DNA of 64,000 bases, taken from contig NC_059072.1 in the NCBI RefSeq assembly GCF_020497125.1, forward strand, positions 301,028,781 through 301,092,780. Reading direction: 5' to 3'. Origin of the DNA: Mauremys mutica. Lineage: Eukaryota; Chordata; Testudines; Geoemydidae. Below the pieces are notes generated by a model. That model was given only the letters and a program-made list of their open reading frames with translations. It ran no database searches and was not told the DNA's origin. A program made the translations under genes and the position numbers. This document shows positions 1 through 11,822 of this stretch, in pieces. How positions within the stretch are numbered: the first letter of the stretch is position 1; every line of letters begins with the position of its first letter.

Positions 1-1728
1 AAATCCCAGAACTAGTTTAAGAATTAATGTAAACCAAATGCTTTAATTTTTTGGAATACAAAAAGAGTAAATACATTCTCATTTATTTAATACAATAAAG
101 GCACTTGCAAATAGTTTTGGTATCTAATGGCACATGTTTTAACTAGGAAGATTAAATACTGATATGCTGTTAAGAAATCAGGCCATCATACTGCAAGAAG
201 CAACATGCAGGCAGATGCTTGGAGCCATGTCAAATCACACTGCCTTCAATGGCAAAGGGTATGCCAGTGGCGTTTGAAGAACTGGAGCCTGAGATAAGTA
301 ACTCATTGGTAAAAAGTATCGTCTGATAAATAGAGTTAAGGGGAAATCTTGTTTCCTAAAATAACAAGATACATAAAACTGTGATCCTTTCTGAATAGAG
401 TGTTATATTTTAAACTTAAAAGGGAGTAAATCGTAGATCAGAATCAGGAGCTGGGATAGGACAGTGTTAGTTATTCTGGTCAGGTAAAAACCTTCACAAG
501 TTACTGGTAGACAGCCATCACCAAATTCTGGTAAAACTGCCAACTGCTCCATAAAGTTACCAGGCACACAAACTCGTAAAACAAGATTTTACCACCTGTA
601 GGCAGCTATAGAAATCTACCTCCAGTGGTCAAATCAAAAGTTTCTCATTCAGAGCAATCTTTGCTGCTCAGGCCTAGGTAATTCTAGAACAGCCACAGCT
701 TAACAGAAGGGGGAATAGTTATTTAAAACTGGAACTAAGCCTAGGTTCCATACCTCCAAGCTCAATAATCATCCATTCTATGTATGAAGAAAGACAGGCC
801 TGTAAAAAAAAAAATCAACTTATTTGAGTATTTTGCATCTTAATGGCCTTTTCTTCCTGTTATCTCAATTTCTTTTTTCCTTTTATTGTTTTGCTGATGC
901 ATTCTAACTGATTACCAAGAGCATGCTGTTGAACAAAATAATTTATTCTTAGGAGTTAAGCATTTTATTCTGCAATGTACATTCACATTAATATTATGTA
1001 CGCAGATTCACTGTAAATACAGTATCATGCATTCAAGCTTTTGTTTTCACTTACACCAGTTAAAAAAAAATAGGTACAAACTATGTTGAGCAAAAGTTGT
1101 ATAGTTTCCACATTAACAAAACCCTGTCCTCTTCACCAACCTCATTCCCGACTCCCAACCATGCTACTCACATCTTGATATTTTGTAGGCCTTTGACACA
1201 CTTTCATCCACCGTAGAATGGACATACTTTCATCCACCGTTCCTCAAGAGACCTCTGCAGGTCTCAGAAATGTAAATGATCTTACCTTTGCTGAGACCCT
1301 AGGGATTGATATGACAATAGTGCAGCCTATGGAATATTCCTCTTGTTTGCCTCTCATTTGCTGTCATCTGTGAGCAATATGAATAGTCTCAACCTTACTC
1401 TGGAGCAGACTGCTATTACTTAGCTAGACCTGAAATTCCAGTTCTTTTACATTGCTATCTACTTTCCTTCATTAGTTTGCCAGTCCTACCCTGGTATCAG
1501 ATTACATGGAGCCAATATTTATAGCACCTTGCAAAACAGTCATACATATCACATACCTACAGCTGCCTGTACCTGCTGCCCTCATATTTAACCCTTTTTA
1601 GCACTAAAGCAAACTGTTTTATGCTCAAATTTGTCATTTTTTAAAAACTGGCCTCAGGTGATATTTTTTCTCTTGCCTGTCAGCTAAAAGAGTGTGCCCA
1701 AATACCTCCAAAAAGTGATATGGACAAT
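1..1728. other. AT-rich non-coding DNA, nothing recognised
   Basis: I see no gene, RNA or bounded mobile element here. The stretch is AT-rich with short A runs and stops in all frames. It is probably intronic or intergenic. Confidence 0.5.
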
Positions 1729-1908
1729 TCATAGAATCATAGAATATTAGGGTTGGAAGGGACCCCAGGAGATCATCTAGTCCAACCCCCTGCTCAAGGC
1801 AGGACCAATCCCCAGATTTTTACCCCAGTTCCCCAAATGTCCCCCTCAAGGATTGAACTCACAACCCTGGGTTTAGCGGGCCAATGCTCAAACCACTGAG
1901 CTATCTCT
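1729..1908 (-). mobile_element. Turtle tRNA/CR1 composite SINE
   Basis: Read on the minus strand, the copy opens with a tRNA-like head: GATAGCTCAGTGGTTTGAGC is a Pol III A box, and GGTTGTGAGTTCAATCC is a B box. It then passes into a CR1-like 3' end with GGTTGGAAGGGACC on the plus strand and ends in repeated TCATAGAA units. This head-plus-LINE-tail layout is that of the tortoise Pol III/SINE, whose tail lets CR1 machinery copy it. It is the best taxonomic marker in the window. Confidence 0.85.
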
Positions 1909-4900
1909 ATTAATTTGAAGTTAATATAACTTCAAATAAATTTCTAATCCTGTAATTTAATCTTATGAACCTCCTATGTAGTGCAATGTATGTCATATAC
2001 AAAGATGCTGAAATGCCCATAACAGTGAATTTATTCAGACTGCAAGAAACAACAAGGCTTATTGTACTGCAAAATAAGAATTATTTTATACAAACACCTT
2101 TACCCTGCTATTTTTAATATTTAGCATCTCAGAAAATATCCTTCACGGAAACTTAAAATACAGCATTTTGAATTTAAGATAATCAGTTCTACAGTTTAAC
2201 TAATCAACCCCCACTTCTTCCCTCTGACTCCACAGATGCCAAGTTAGAGAAAGAGCTAGCCAAATCTTTTTAAACACATGACTGGCACAGTTATTACAGA
2301 TGGAATTTCTGGCCCACAACTGTTTCAAGGCTGTTCCTCGGCCTTAAACACATGGGACTGCGTTAGGCTTGTCTCTTGCTTGCCTGCCTGTGATAATTCT
2401 TAACCCACCTTTCCTTTCTGGAGAGGACTCCATTAATTCTGTTTCATCCAGAGACTGTCTTACATATTTATTTCCATTAAATATGAAGCGACATGTTAAA
2501 AACAAACCAATAAACAAAAAATATAAAACCAGGTAATTTCTCACTCAGATGCCATAATGTGGCCTAGGCGTTATACATACCACATATGTGACACTTCAAC
2601 CGTGATGCTGGGCTTTTTGGGCAAGGCAAGGCGTGCTGTGCATTCCTATATTAAAGGTCCCATTTTATATGTCTATAATGTGCCTCGGAAATGAAAGAAT
2701 GAGAAAGATATGTATATAATGTATAAATACTTCTTATGAATCAGATCTGTACAGTGTGCTTTTAGCAGCAGCGAATGGATTAACTTCAGTGAAATGGACA
2801 ATATACGATAAACATGACCCTGCCATTTACATGTAGCTGTGTTGGTCCTAGGATATTAGACAGACAAGGCAAAGTAATATCTTTTACATCACCCACTTAG
2901 TTCCCCTGCCATTTATCATTCAACTGGGCCAACTCAAACAGTACAAATGAAATGCATAGGGGGAAAGTTCTATTCATTTGTTTCTTTAAGCTGAGTTCAC
3001 TAATTCAACCCTTCAGACAAGAATCACAGACCAACTAAATCACTTTTCTTTTAGAAAGTATTTGCTGTTTTTGCTTTAAGAAATATCACAAATGTAACCA
3101 TGAAAAGGGACAGCTTCAACACTTATCACAGTGTCCTTATTAAGTGGCTTTGGCTCAACAGGGATTTGATCCTGCCATGAGCTGAGCACTCTGGCCCTGA
3201 TCCAGCAAAACACCTAAACATGTGTTTCACTTTAAATTAACACTGTTGTTAACAATGAGATACAGCTGATTTTTAACTTGAACATATTAACAGGACTGTC
3301 CAGTAATTTGGTGGGAATAATACGTTTCATCTTCTAAACTATTACTCAGCTAAAACTCCTGTCTTTTCACAGATGTATCTGAAGCTTTATTCATTTAACC
3401 TTATTTGCTCTAACAAGTCTCACTTAATTTTTTTCATAGAGGTTGTGACTGAAGTACTCAATATTCTTGGTGTACATTGGTCCTCTTATTTTACCACAGG
3501 AATTCAAACAGTGGAAGCTCCTCAAAATAAGCAGGAAAGGATTTGCCTTCCCTGTTTTGAAACAGATGTAGTAGGATCTCTATTTGCTGCTCTGTAAACA
3601 AGGTTCTTAACATGCTTCTGTGCCTCTGTTTTGCCTAACTATTTTCAGATATCATGAGTCTCCATTAGAATTAAATATTTGGGGTCAGATTCTTTTGAAT
3701 ATTTTTGGAAGGTGACCTATGTAGATGAGTGGACAATGTAGATAGTATTGTGGAATCCAAATAGTTTTAGGGTTTTAAAGATCCAGCACCATACCATTCC
3801 TGCTAGGGTTTTTAATTAGGACAGGGGCAAAGGAAGAGAGATGAAAGGCTCAGCCAATCATCTCTTTGGAAAACATACCATATGAAATTCACCAGGATTA
3901 TACACAAAACATTTATACTGCTTCAAAATAATAATGGGAGAAGCTCATTACCTTTCATGAGAAGAAATACTTGATCTACAAAAGCCTGTAGAAACAAGAA
4001 TGAAAGGTAACATAGGGAGAGGCACACAGTACTGAACGGTACCAGGAACAATGAAGGTTGATATGAAACATTGGTAGATAAGGGAGTGGGAGATTTTAGT
4101 CTGACTTCATGAATGCCATCCTTCTGGGAAAATATTTAGCAAAGACTTCTGAAGACATTCATTAACTTTAATTTAGTGTACAGTAAAGATGTTTAATGAT
4201 GCATATTTTTAACAAAATACATAAACTCCTTCTTTTATTACCTAAAAGGGAAATACTTGTAATTTCAAAAAAATTAGTATTTCAGAGGACAAAGAAAATG
4301 TAAAGAGTAGAAAAAAAGTAAAACAGAAGACAACATGCTGAATCAGTAATCTTTTTGCTCTAAGGTGGTGTCTACTGTCTGTCCGTTCCCCCTCCTCCCC
4401 CATGCAGTGCTTAAAGTGATCTGAAAAAAGTGGGGTGCCTATAATAATGAGGGAGCAGATTTGGTAAGAGTGCTTGAAGTTTTCCCTTCAGCTACCCAGC
4501 TCAATTTTTTATTTTTTTCCCAGGTCTGTGATCCTTGCAACAACTTTGCCACTCCTCTCCCTGTCTGCCCCCTATACACACCCTTTAATCATTGTTCCCA
4601 CCCCACCTGCTTTTTTAATAAAAAGAAATTTGAGATGGCTGTGTGTTCATTTTGGGGGGGGGGGTCTGCCGGAGGGGGGAAAATAATCTTGTTCCTTGCT
4701 GTCACTCAGGCCCCAAGTGCATCAAGTGCTTTCCTATTTCAGGTTGCTTTCCTAAATCAAGACCTACATTCATAACTTTGTAAGTTTATAAATTGAGTTT
4801 TATTACTGGTTCCAAGACCTGGTTATTAGACCACAAAGCTTATCATCTTTCTTGGATTAGCTACAGTTACTATATTATTTGAAAAAGTTATTTTTTATGA

Positions 4901-4996
4901 AAATGATGTATAGTAGTAAGAAAGTTGGACTTGATAGGTGGCTATATCTGTACATTTCAGTTATAATTTTGTGTAATTGTTCTGAACTTTTATGTA
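1909..4996. other. Mostly unique AT-rich DNA with one small repeat fragment
   Basis: No coding exon is recognisable. At 2833-2889 there is a short piece of the GTGTTGGTCC / GACAAGG repeat seen also near 11.7, 21.3, 35.6 and 55.1 kb. A run of ten G lies near 4655. The small ORFs at 3373-3597 and 4461-4775 have no family signature. Confidence 0.45.
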
Positions 4997-5442
4997 CCGT
5001 ATATAATCGTTCATAAGCCAAATATTTTTCGTAAAAAATTGACGCATCAAAGAGCAGGGGACGGCTTATAAATGGGTCTACACCAAAATGTGATGATTTT
5101 AAACTCTATGGAATCACTGAATTGAATATCTAATACATTGTCGTTTTGTTTACTTGGAGCGTCTGCAGGCATGGAGCCCCTCAGCTTCCTGTGGCTGCAG
5201 TTCACCGTTCCCAGCCAATGGGAGCTGCAGTAAGACTGCAGCTCCCATTGGCTGTGAACGGCGAACCAAAGAAAACATCCCGACCCGCCAGTGGCTTACC
5301 CCGATGGCTGGGAGCCAAAGTTTGCCAATCCCTGAAATATAGGGTCGGCTTATGAAAAGGTCATACAGTTTTTGCTATTTTTACTTAACCATCTTGGGGG
5401 GTCGGCTTATAAACAAACGGGCTAATGAACAAGAATATACGG
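4997..5442. mobile_element. Non-autonomous TIR DNA transposon with TA duplication
   Basis: The ends are inverted (CCGTATATAATCGTTCAT at left; reverse complement CCGTATATTCTTGTTCAT at right) and are flanked by TA on both sides, as expected for a Tc1/mariner-type insertion. GGCTTATAAA-type motifs recur inside. The centre holds a perfect 19-bp inverted repeat, 5212-5230 against 5236-5254, with a 5-bp loop; the arms extend with two mismatches to about 5201-5265. The small ORFs here are by-products. The superfamily is inferred only from the TA site. Confidence 0.65.
5212..5254. repeat. Perfect 19-bp palindrome with 5-bp loop
   Basis: CAGCCAATGGGAGCTGCAG is followed by TAAGA and then its exact reverse complement. 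The palindrome is the core of the surrounding foldback element and contains CCAAT boxes in opposite orientation. Confidence 0.9.
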
Positions 5443-5992
5443 TACCTTCTGCATGGATAACTTGTACTTGTGTTCCGCCTCATCCAGGGAGAGGGTAAGG
5501 AGTAAGAAAATAGATCAGACATGCTCAGGTAGATGTGGATTAGGTTAACAATCTGTCCTTCGGCATTGGGGGAAGAAAGCAGATTCGCTCAACAAACAAG
5601 TTTGTTCTGAATTGAGGGAATGTTTCTCAAATGTTAATTGGAACCTGAACTTGAAGCTGGAAACTGAATTTAGAAAACAATAAAAAAAGACAGGTGTGGC
5701 CCTGGTTAATAAAGATAAGCACCACGCATCCAGAGAGACTTTAAATAAATAAATGGGTCTTGCTACAACTTGCAGGTAGTACAGAGATTGCTTTCTAGCA
5801 AGACAGCCAAACTTTACCAAACTGAGGGATGGCAGGAAAAAAAAAATTGTAGATAAGCTATCCTACTAATCCTGTCTATTTTAGGCAATTATAATGTTCC
5901 TGTCACCACAGTATCCAGGACCAGATACAGAAGAGTCTCATTAAAATTGTCTGTAAAGAACCTTGCTCTTCATCATTCCTGTGTTCAGACAC

Positions 5993-6860
5993 TAGGGCTG
6001 GCAATTAATCGCATGTGATTAATGCAAAGCAAAGTAACTCGATTAAAAATATAGTTGTAATTCATTGCAGTTTTAATTGCACTGTTAAACAATAATAGAA
6101 TACCAATTTAAATTTATTATAAATATTTTTGGATGTTTTTCTACATTTTCAAATATATTGATTTCAATTACAACACAGAATACAAAGTGAACAGTGCTCA
6201 CTTTATATTATTTTTATTACAAATATTTGCACTGTAAAAAAGATAAAGAAATAGTATTTTTCAATTCACCTCATTCAAGTCCACTCAGTCCTACTTCTTG
6301 TTCAGCCAATTGCTAAGAAAAACAAGTTAGTTTACATTTATGGGTGATATTGCTGTCGGCTTCTTATTTACGTCACCTGAAAGCAAGAACAGGTGTTTGC
6401 ATGGCACTGTTGTAACTGGCATTGCAAGGTATTTACATGTCACATATCCTAAACATTTGTATGTCCCTTCGTGCTTCAACCTGTAGGCCCTAAAGTTTTA
6501 CACTGTTATGTTTTTGAGTTATGTTAAAAAAAAATCGACATTTTTAAGTTGCACTTCCATGATAAAGAGATTGCACTACACTACTTGTATGAGGTGAATT
6601 GAAAAATATTATTTCTTTATCTTTTTTACAGTGCAAATATTTGTAATAAATGATATAAAGTGAGCACTGTTCACTTTTTATCCTGTGTTACCGTTTAAAT
6701 CAATATATTTGAAAATGTAGAAAAAATCCACAAATATTTATAATAAATTAAAATTGGTATTCTATTATTGTTTACCAGTGCAATTAAAACTGTGATTAAT
6801 TGCAGATTTTTTAAATCTTGTGATTAATTGCGATTTTAAAAAAGTCTTTTGACAACCCTA
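5993..6860. mobile_element. AT-rich hAT-type foldback element, 868 bp
   Basis: TCAGACAC is duplicated exactly on both sides (5985-5992 and 6861-6868), an 8-bp target duplication typical of hAT transposition. The termini are TAGGGCTGGCAATTAATCG and, reverse complemented from the right, TAGGGTTGTCAAAAG. Each half carries an arm of roughly 270 bp that is largely the reverse complement of the other, with GTGAACAGTGCTCAC in the left arm and GTGAGCACTGTTCAC in the right. No transposase ORF is present, so it is non-autonomous. Confidence 0.85.
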
Positions 6861-6955
6861 TCAGACACTATTTTTCCATCTTCTTCTTCCCTTTTCTTGC
6901 TTTTTTCTTTCAAATCAACCTGCTTTTTAATTAAGATAACTGAATTTGAATTTAG

Positions 6956-7091
6956 GTCTTGTCTAGACTAGGATTTGGAAATTGTTAGCTATTATTTGTT
7001 GAACCTGACAAGATTAAACACGTTAAAGGTACACTACTTTGTCTATACTGGGCTATTAATGTGTTTGCTAACCCTGGCCTAGACAAGATCA
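6956..7091. mobile_element. Short Harbinger-like MITE
   Basis: TCTTGTCTAGACTAGGATTT at the left matches the reverse complement of the right end, TCTTGTCTAGGCCAGGGTTAG. The GTCTAGAC/GTCTACAC-type terminus is shared with other MITEs in this window. Target duplication is unclear. Confidence 0.5.
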
Positions 7092-7547
7092 TAGGACACT
7101 TTAATTGGAGTAAAACATTCTCAGGCATCCCTAAGTGAAAGAGATATGTTTTTGGTTAAAAGAAACCATATGCTTCTCCTTTGAATAGTCGGGTTCACTG
7201 TTCCCACTACAGGTGTTTTTCCCTCTGCTGTGCAGATTTAAACTTTAAGTAAAATTTTCTAAAGTGACTTAGGCAGCTAATGTCTGTCTTAAAAGTTATG
7301 TCACTAAAGAGGCAACACCCCCTAGTCTCAATACAGTTATGCAGGTATAGATTATTTCATTTTGGTGAAACAAAATAAGCTATCCGGGTATAAGGCACCT
7401 TATGTCAGTATACCTGAATCTACACTATGGCTTTAACCAGCATAGCTATGTTGGTCAGAGGTGCAATTTAAAATCAACATAGTTATTCTATTAAAACTTT
7501 TTAAGTGTAAAACAGGCTGAAGTCTCTTTGAAAGTCAATGAGACTTA

Positions 7548-7925
7548 GGCCTGATCTACATCTAAAAGTTAGAATCATAGAATCTCAGGGTTGGAAGGGA
7601 CCTCAGGAGGTCATCTAGTCCACCCCCCTGCTAAAAGCAAGACCAGTTTCCAGACAGATTTTTACCCCAGATCCCTAAATGTCCCCCTCAAGGATTAAAC
7701 TCACAACCCTGGGTTTAGCAGGTCAATGATCAAACCACTGAGCTATCCCTCCCCCTTGTAGCTCAACCATCTACATCACTCAGGGCTGTGAAAAATTTCA
7801 TACCTTGTACAATACACTCAGGTTGACCCCACTCCCACTGTAGATGCAGCTAAGTCAACGATCTACACTACAACGGTACAGTGACACTGTTGCAATGCCG
7901 TAGCAGTGCTGCTGCAGTGTACTAA
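7548..7925. mobile_element. Degraded Harbinger-like MITE split by a SINE
   Basis: The left end GGCCTGATCTACATC resembles the GTCTACAC terminus of the local MITEs. The body resumes after the inserted SINE with several ATCTACA motifs. The right terminus is not clear, so the boundary is approximate. Confidence 0.35.
7571..7756 (-). mobile_element. Turtle tRNA/CR1 composite SINE, nested
   Basis: Same family and order as the copy at 1729-1908: on plus, the CR1-like GGTTGGAAGGGACC segment comes first and the tRNA-like head last. It has two small differences in the body and sits inside a MITE-like sequence, so it is the younger insertion. Confidence 0.85.
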
Positions 7926-7992
7926 TACTCATACACTCCAAGTCTGTGAATTTCTGTAAATGGGACTTCAGTGCTTTTGAGAATTTTATTCC

Positions 7993-8154
7993 TTGTCTAG
8001 AAACTAAGGTGTGATGTTAGATCAAATTACACCCAGTTCAATCCAACCAGTTTAGCACATGCTTAACATGCCTTGACTACAGTTTAAGAAGTTAATAGTT
8101 TAAACTAGGTAATGCAATCTAACATATCTTCAAATCATAGTCTAGATAAGACTT
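7993..8154. mobile_element. Short TIR MITE, Harbinger-like
   Basis: CTTGTCTAGAAACTAAGG at the left and the reverse complement of the right end, AGTCTTATCTAGACTATG, form imperfect inverted termini. No coding capacity. Assignment rests on the terminus only. Confidence 0.35.
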
Positions 8155-8782
8155 GAGAGAGCTTCTAGAGCTGTACTGTAGGGGAACATTAGTTCAACCA
8201 CAATTAAGGTTAAGACTATCTTCTTGTTTAAAATAGCCAATTTTTCTAAATGCTCTAAAAAAAAAAAAAAACACCATAGTGAAATGTGTCAGGGACCAAT
8301 AAAGTTATAACTAAGCAAAAAATTTAGACTCAAGAGATATATGAATAAGCAGTAAAATATAGTGAAAGCAGTGTCCGTATGTCTCATTTTGTGATGTCTG
8401 GCAAAATGTATGAACTTCAGCCCAAGTAGCTAGTTTATAAGTCTACTCATAGGAAACAAGTCTTCTTTCCCAGTGAGACAGAGACAAAGCTTGCTTGAAA
8501 CGGATTTAGAAAGGTTGAAATCATTGGATTTATAAGCTTCCATGACACAGAATTTTAGCCTCCTAGCAATGAAGAGTTTTGGTATAATCCATGGACTTCC
8601 TGAAAGCTTTTGTCTTTTTGAGGTAAATTCACAGAACTCCTTGCACATTTGCTGTGTGTGTGCCATAACTATCCCTCCAGGTGAAGAGTGCCAGGGAAGT
8701 GGAATGAAAGTGCAACCTTTTGAACAGTGGAAGACAATTTGAGGATGAAGGCCAAGTCTTGATGAAGCACTATTCTATCAGA

Positions 8783-9060
8783 GGGCTTGTCTACACAGCC
8801 TCACAGTTTGGACTACAGGGTGTGAATAATAGTGTGTACCAAAGTGCTGAGCTTTAACTCCCCCATGTGGGTGCTGTGGTCACAAAGTAAAAGGTTCCTA
8901 GTTCATGTTAACTTAGTCCTCTTCAAACAGGGCTACATTAATTTGAACTAGGAACCCTTTAGTTTGCTCCCCATTGTCCACATGGGGGAACTACAGTGCA
9001 CCTCTGTGGTGCATACTGCTGTTCACACCCTGTAGTCCGAACTATGGGCCACAGAGACAC
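8783..9060. mobile_element. Harbinger-like MITE with long inverted arms
   Basis: GGGCTTGTCTACACAGCC starts the element. GTTTGGACTACAGGGTGTGA in the left arm is answered by TCACACCCTGTAGTCCGAAC in the right arm. The far right terminus is decayed. The small ORFs on both strands here reflect the palindrome, not genes. Confidence 0.55.
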
Positions 9061-9411
9061 AAGTGGAATGAAAGATACAGTATTGAGTGAGATTCCACTG
9101 ACAAAGCTCCTAGCTCGGAGATTTATGGAGATAAGTAGTGCCACTCTGAACATATGGCTAAAATTGAGGTTTATTATTCTTTACAAGGCTAATTTTGCAG
9201 GTCACTCTAACTTGTGAGGGTAAGGGATGAATCACTTGACATATGGAGAGGACAAGCATCTGCAATTTCCAGCAAATAAGAATGCTAGATACTTGAGAAA
9301 GCACCAAGCACACAGTGAGACCTAGAGTAAATAAACAATTATAATGATTTAAATATAATTATTATGTTAGGGACCCCATTTTGCCTCCCTCACTAATGGG
9401 CTTACTCCTGG

Positions 9412-10538
9412 TGTGACACTGCACTCCATAATGTTTTATTGAAATATGCTTATGAGGGTAAATAAGATGTTACTGGAATATGCTTTATGCAAAAGCTCTC
9501 TTGTAAGGTATCATTACAAATCTCAATCTACTGAGTGTGTTCATCCTATTTGTATGTATCATTCTTGTATCTGAAGCTAGAAATATAAAGTACAACTCTG
9601 AGGTCCTATTGTAATTATGCAAAGTGTGGGCCATTGATGATGGTTTAGAATCTTGATGGCTCCCATTGACTAGGACAATTGGCTGTAAATGGCTCTGTTT
9701 ACTTGCAAGCCTTCCTGTGTTCAGGTAAGCCAGCCCAGGAAGAATGGTGGAATCCAACTTAAACCTGGTGCTTTTCCAGTTAGAAGGAGGGGTGGACATC
9801 CAGAGAGAAAAGATTTCCGCCTTGTGCCAAAGCTATAAAAGGGGTGGAAGAGAACAAAGGGGGTTGCCAGTCCTAAGAAATTCCCTAGTTACCACCAGAG
9901 CTGGAACTAACAAGGACTGTACCAGGGGAAAGGATTGGGCCCAGACTAGGAAGGAGTCTAGTCTGTGAAAGAAGCTTATTGGAACATCTCCAAGGGTGAG
10001 ATATTACCTGTATCAATTTCTTAATGTGTTAGGTGTAGACTTGCGTGTTTTTGCTTAATTTTGCTTGGTGACTTACTTTGTTCTGTCTGTTATTACTTGA
10101 AACCACTTAAATCCTACTTTTTATACTTAATAAAATCACTTTTGTTTATTAGTAAACCCAGAGTAAGTGATTAATACCTGGGGGAGAAAACAGCTGTGCA
10201 TATCTATCAGTGTTATAGAGGGTGGACAATTTATGAGTTTACCATGTATTACCCTGTAAGCTTTATACAGAGTAAAATGGATTTATTTGGAGTTTGGATC
10301 CCATTGGGAACTGGGAGTCTGGGTGCTAGAGATAGGGGACCCGCTGAGCAGTTTTTGGTTAAAGTCTGCAGCTTTGGGGGCGTGTACCAGACCTGGGTCT
10401 GTGTTGCAGCAGGCTAGCATGTCTGGCTCAACCAGGCAGGGTTCTGGAGTCCCAAGCTGGCAGGAAAAACTGTCTCAGTGGTAATTCCACCACGTCAGGG
10501 GACAGTCCCATGGGGTCTCTGTGACCAAACCTGTCACA
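9412..10538 (+). mobile_element. Solo LTR of a retrovirus-like element, 1127 bp
   Basis: The sequence starts TGTGACACTG, ends CCTGTCACA, and is flanked by the exact 5-bp duplication CCTGG (9407-9411 and 10539-10543). A TATA box (TATAAAAG, about 9833) and a polyadenylation signal (AATAAA at 10129-10134) lie in the order expected for a plus-strand LTR. No internal region remains, so it is a solo LTR left by recombination between two LTRs. The ORFs of 65-104 codons inside it are not genes. Confidence 0.85.
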
Positions 10539-10543
10539 CCTGG

Positions 10544-11690
10544 CTCTCGGGCATTAGCAATCTCTGCAAGTACAACTCATTTAGATGAAATCCCCACTGT
10601 CCCATAGTCACAAAAGCATCACTTTTTCCCCATGCCTAGGTGGTATGGGAATACAAATAACAATAATACAATCATGAGCCAAGAGTTAGACCTTAAAAAT
10701 GCAGCCATCAAGTATAAACTCACCAACACCTCCAAAAAGAGAAGCCCTTAGAGTGACAGATACAGTACAAGGTCCTGATAAGGATGTTTTTGGAACACGT
10801 GAGAATCACTTTATCTACTTCCTGCTTCAGGAAGGAATTTTCTTACTAGGGTTTTCCCATGCCAATTCGACCCATACAGGTATTATTTTTCCACAACCTT
10901 CAGTGGAGCTGATCATACTTAGTTGAGCTGGGATTATGTGCTCAAAAAAATTCATATACAACCTTAGACATAGAAGCTATTGTATCGAGAAAGGCAAGAT
11001 CTGCCTGTCTGGGTTGTGGTCATGAACACCGAGTTCTCAAGAGATTGGGAGACAGGGAGAAACACCAGAGGGCTACTACTAGTCCCTCTCCTCCATAGCT
11101 GGGTGAGCCTTTAAACTACCACAGAAAGCAGAGATGAAATGAGTACTGTGTCTACGTCAACAGTCCCACTGTATCTATCACACCCATGCCTCTCTCAGCA
11201 AGAGAGTCAGCTCACACCCAGTCACAATGGGATGGCAAGTGAAAACTGGAGTTTAAAATGGAAGTTGAATTGCAACCTTAACATCTTTCCCAGTCCAAAC
11301 TGTAAAAAAACTTGGAGGATATTTTTAATTATAATCTAATTCTCTCTCTCACACACACACACCACTTTTTCATCTCTTTTGGATTTAAGATTTGATCTGA
11401 ATATTCAAAGCCTCAGTTTCCAACAGACTGTGGTTTAATAAGATCACAGCCAAATACAATTTTGAAATTAATTTTCTGGGGTGAAGTGGGTGGCAGTAAA
11501 GGCAAAGGCAATATCATCTTTTCTGATAAGAGTTTATGGATTGTACAGATAATCTGTTGATGACCCAAGCAAAAGGAGCATCTAACATAGTCGATTAGCC
11601 AATTTTGAACTGCTAAAAGATCTTTAGGGGATTCACACTGTCTATACTGGGGGCAAAAAGTATCAATCAACTGACAGATTAATCCATGTA
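10544..11690. other. Non-coding, one microsatellite
   Basis: Nothing gene-like is visible. A TC run followed by an AC run lies at about 11339-11362. Confidence 0.45.
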
Positions 11691-11694
11691 TGCA

Positions 11695-11822
11695 GTATTG
11701 TAGCAGTGTTGATACTAGGATATTAGAGATGGTAGGTGAAGTAATCTCTTTCACAGGACGACTTTTGTTGGTGAGAGAGACAACCTTTCAATCTTACACA
11801 GAACTCTCCTTCAGGTCTGCTA
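11695..11822 (-). mobile_element. Penelope-like repeat fragment (GTGTTGGTCC family)
   Basis: The plus strand reads from a GTGTTGATACTAGGATATTAGAG terminus to CTTCAGGTCTGC; relatives at 21.3, 35.6 and 55.1 kb share the order. On minus, a CTGAAGG block, an imperfect hairpin and TGAAAGG correspond to the hammerhead-like module of better copies, but decayed. Family assignment is tentative. Confidence 0.45.

Noticed and set aside
1729..1908. tRNA gene on minus
   Set aside because: A and B boxes are present, but the sequence continues into a CR1-like tail and is repeated elsewhere; it is a SINE, not a functional tRNA.
11413..11754. 113-codon minus ORF as a host exon
   Set aside because: It overlaps a Penelope-like repeat, has no splice-supported borders and no recognisable domain.
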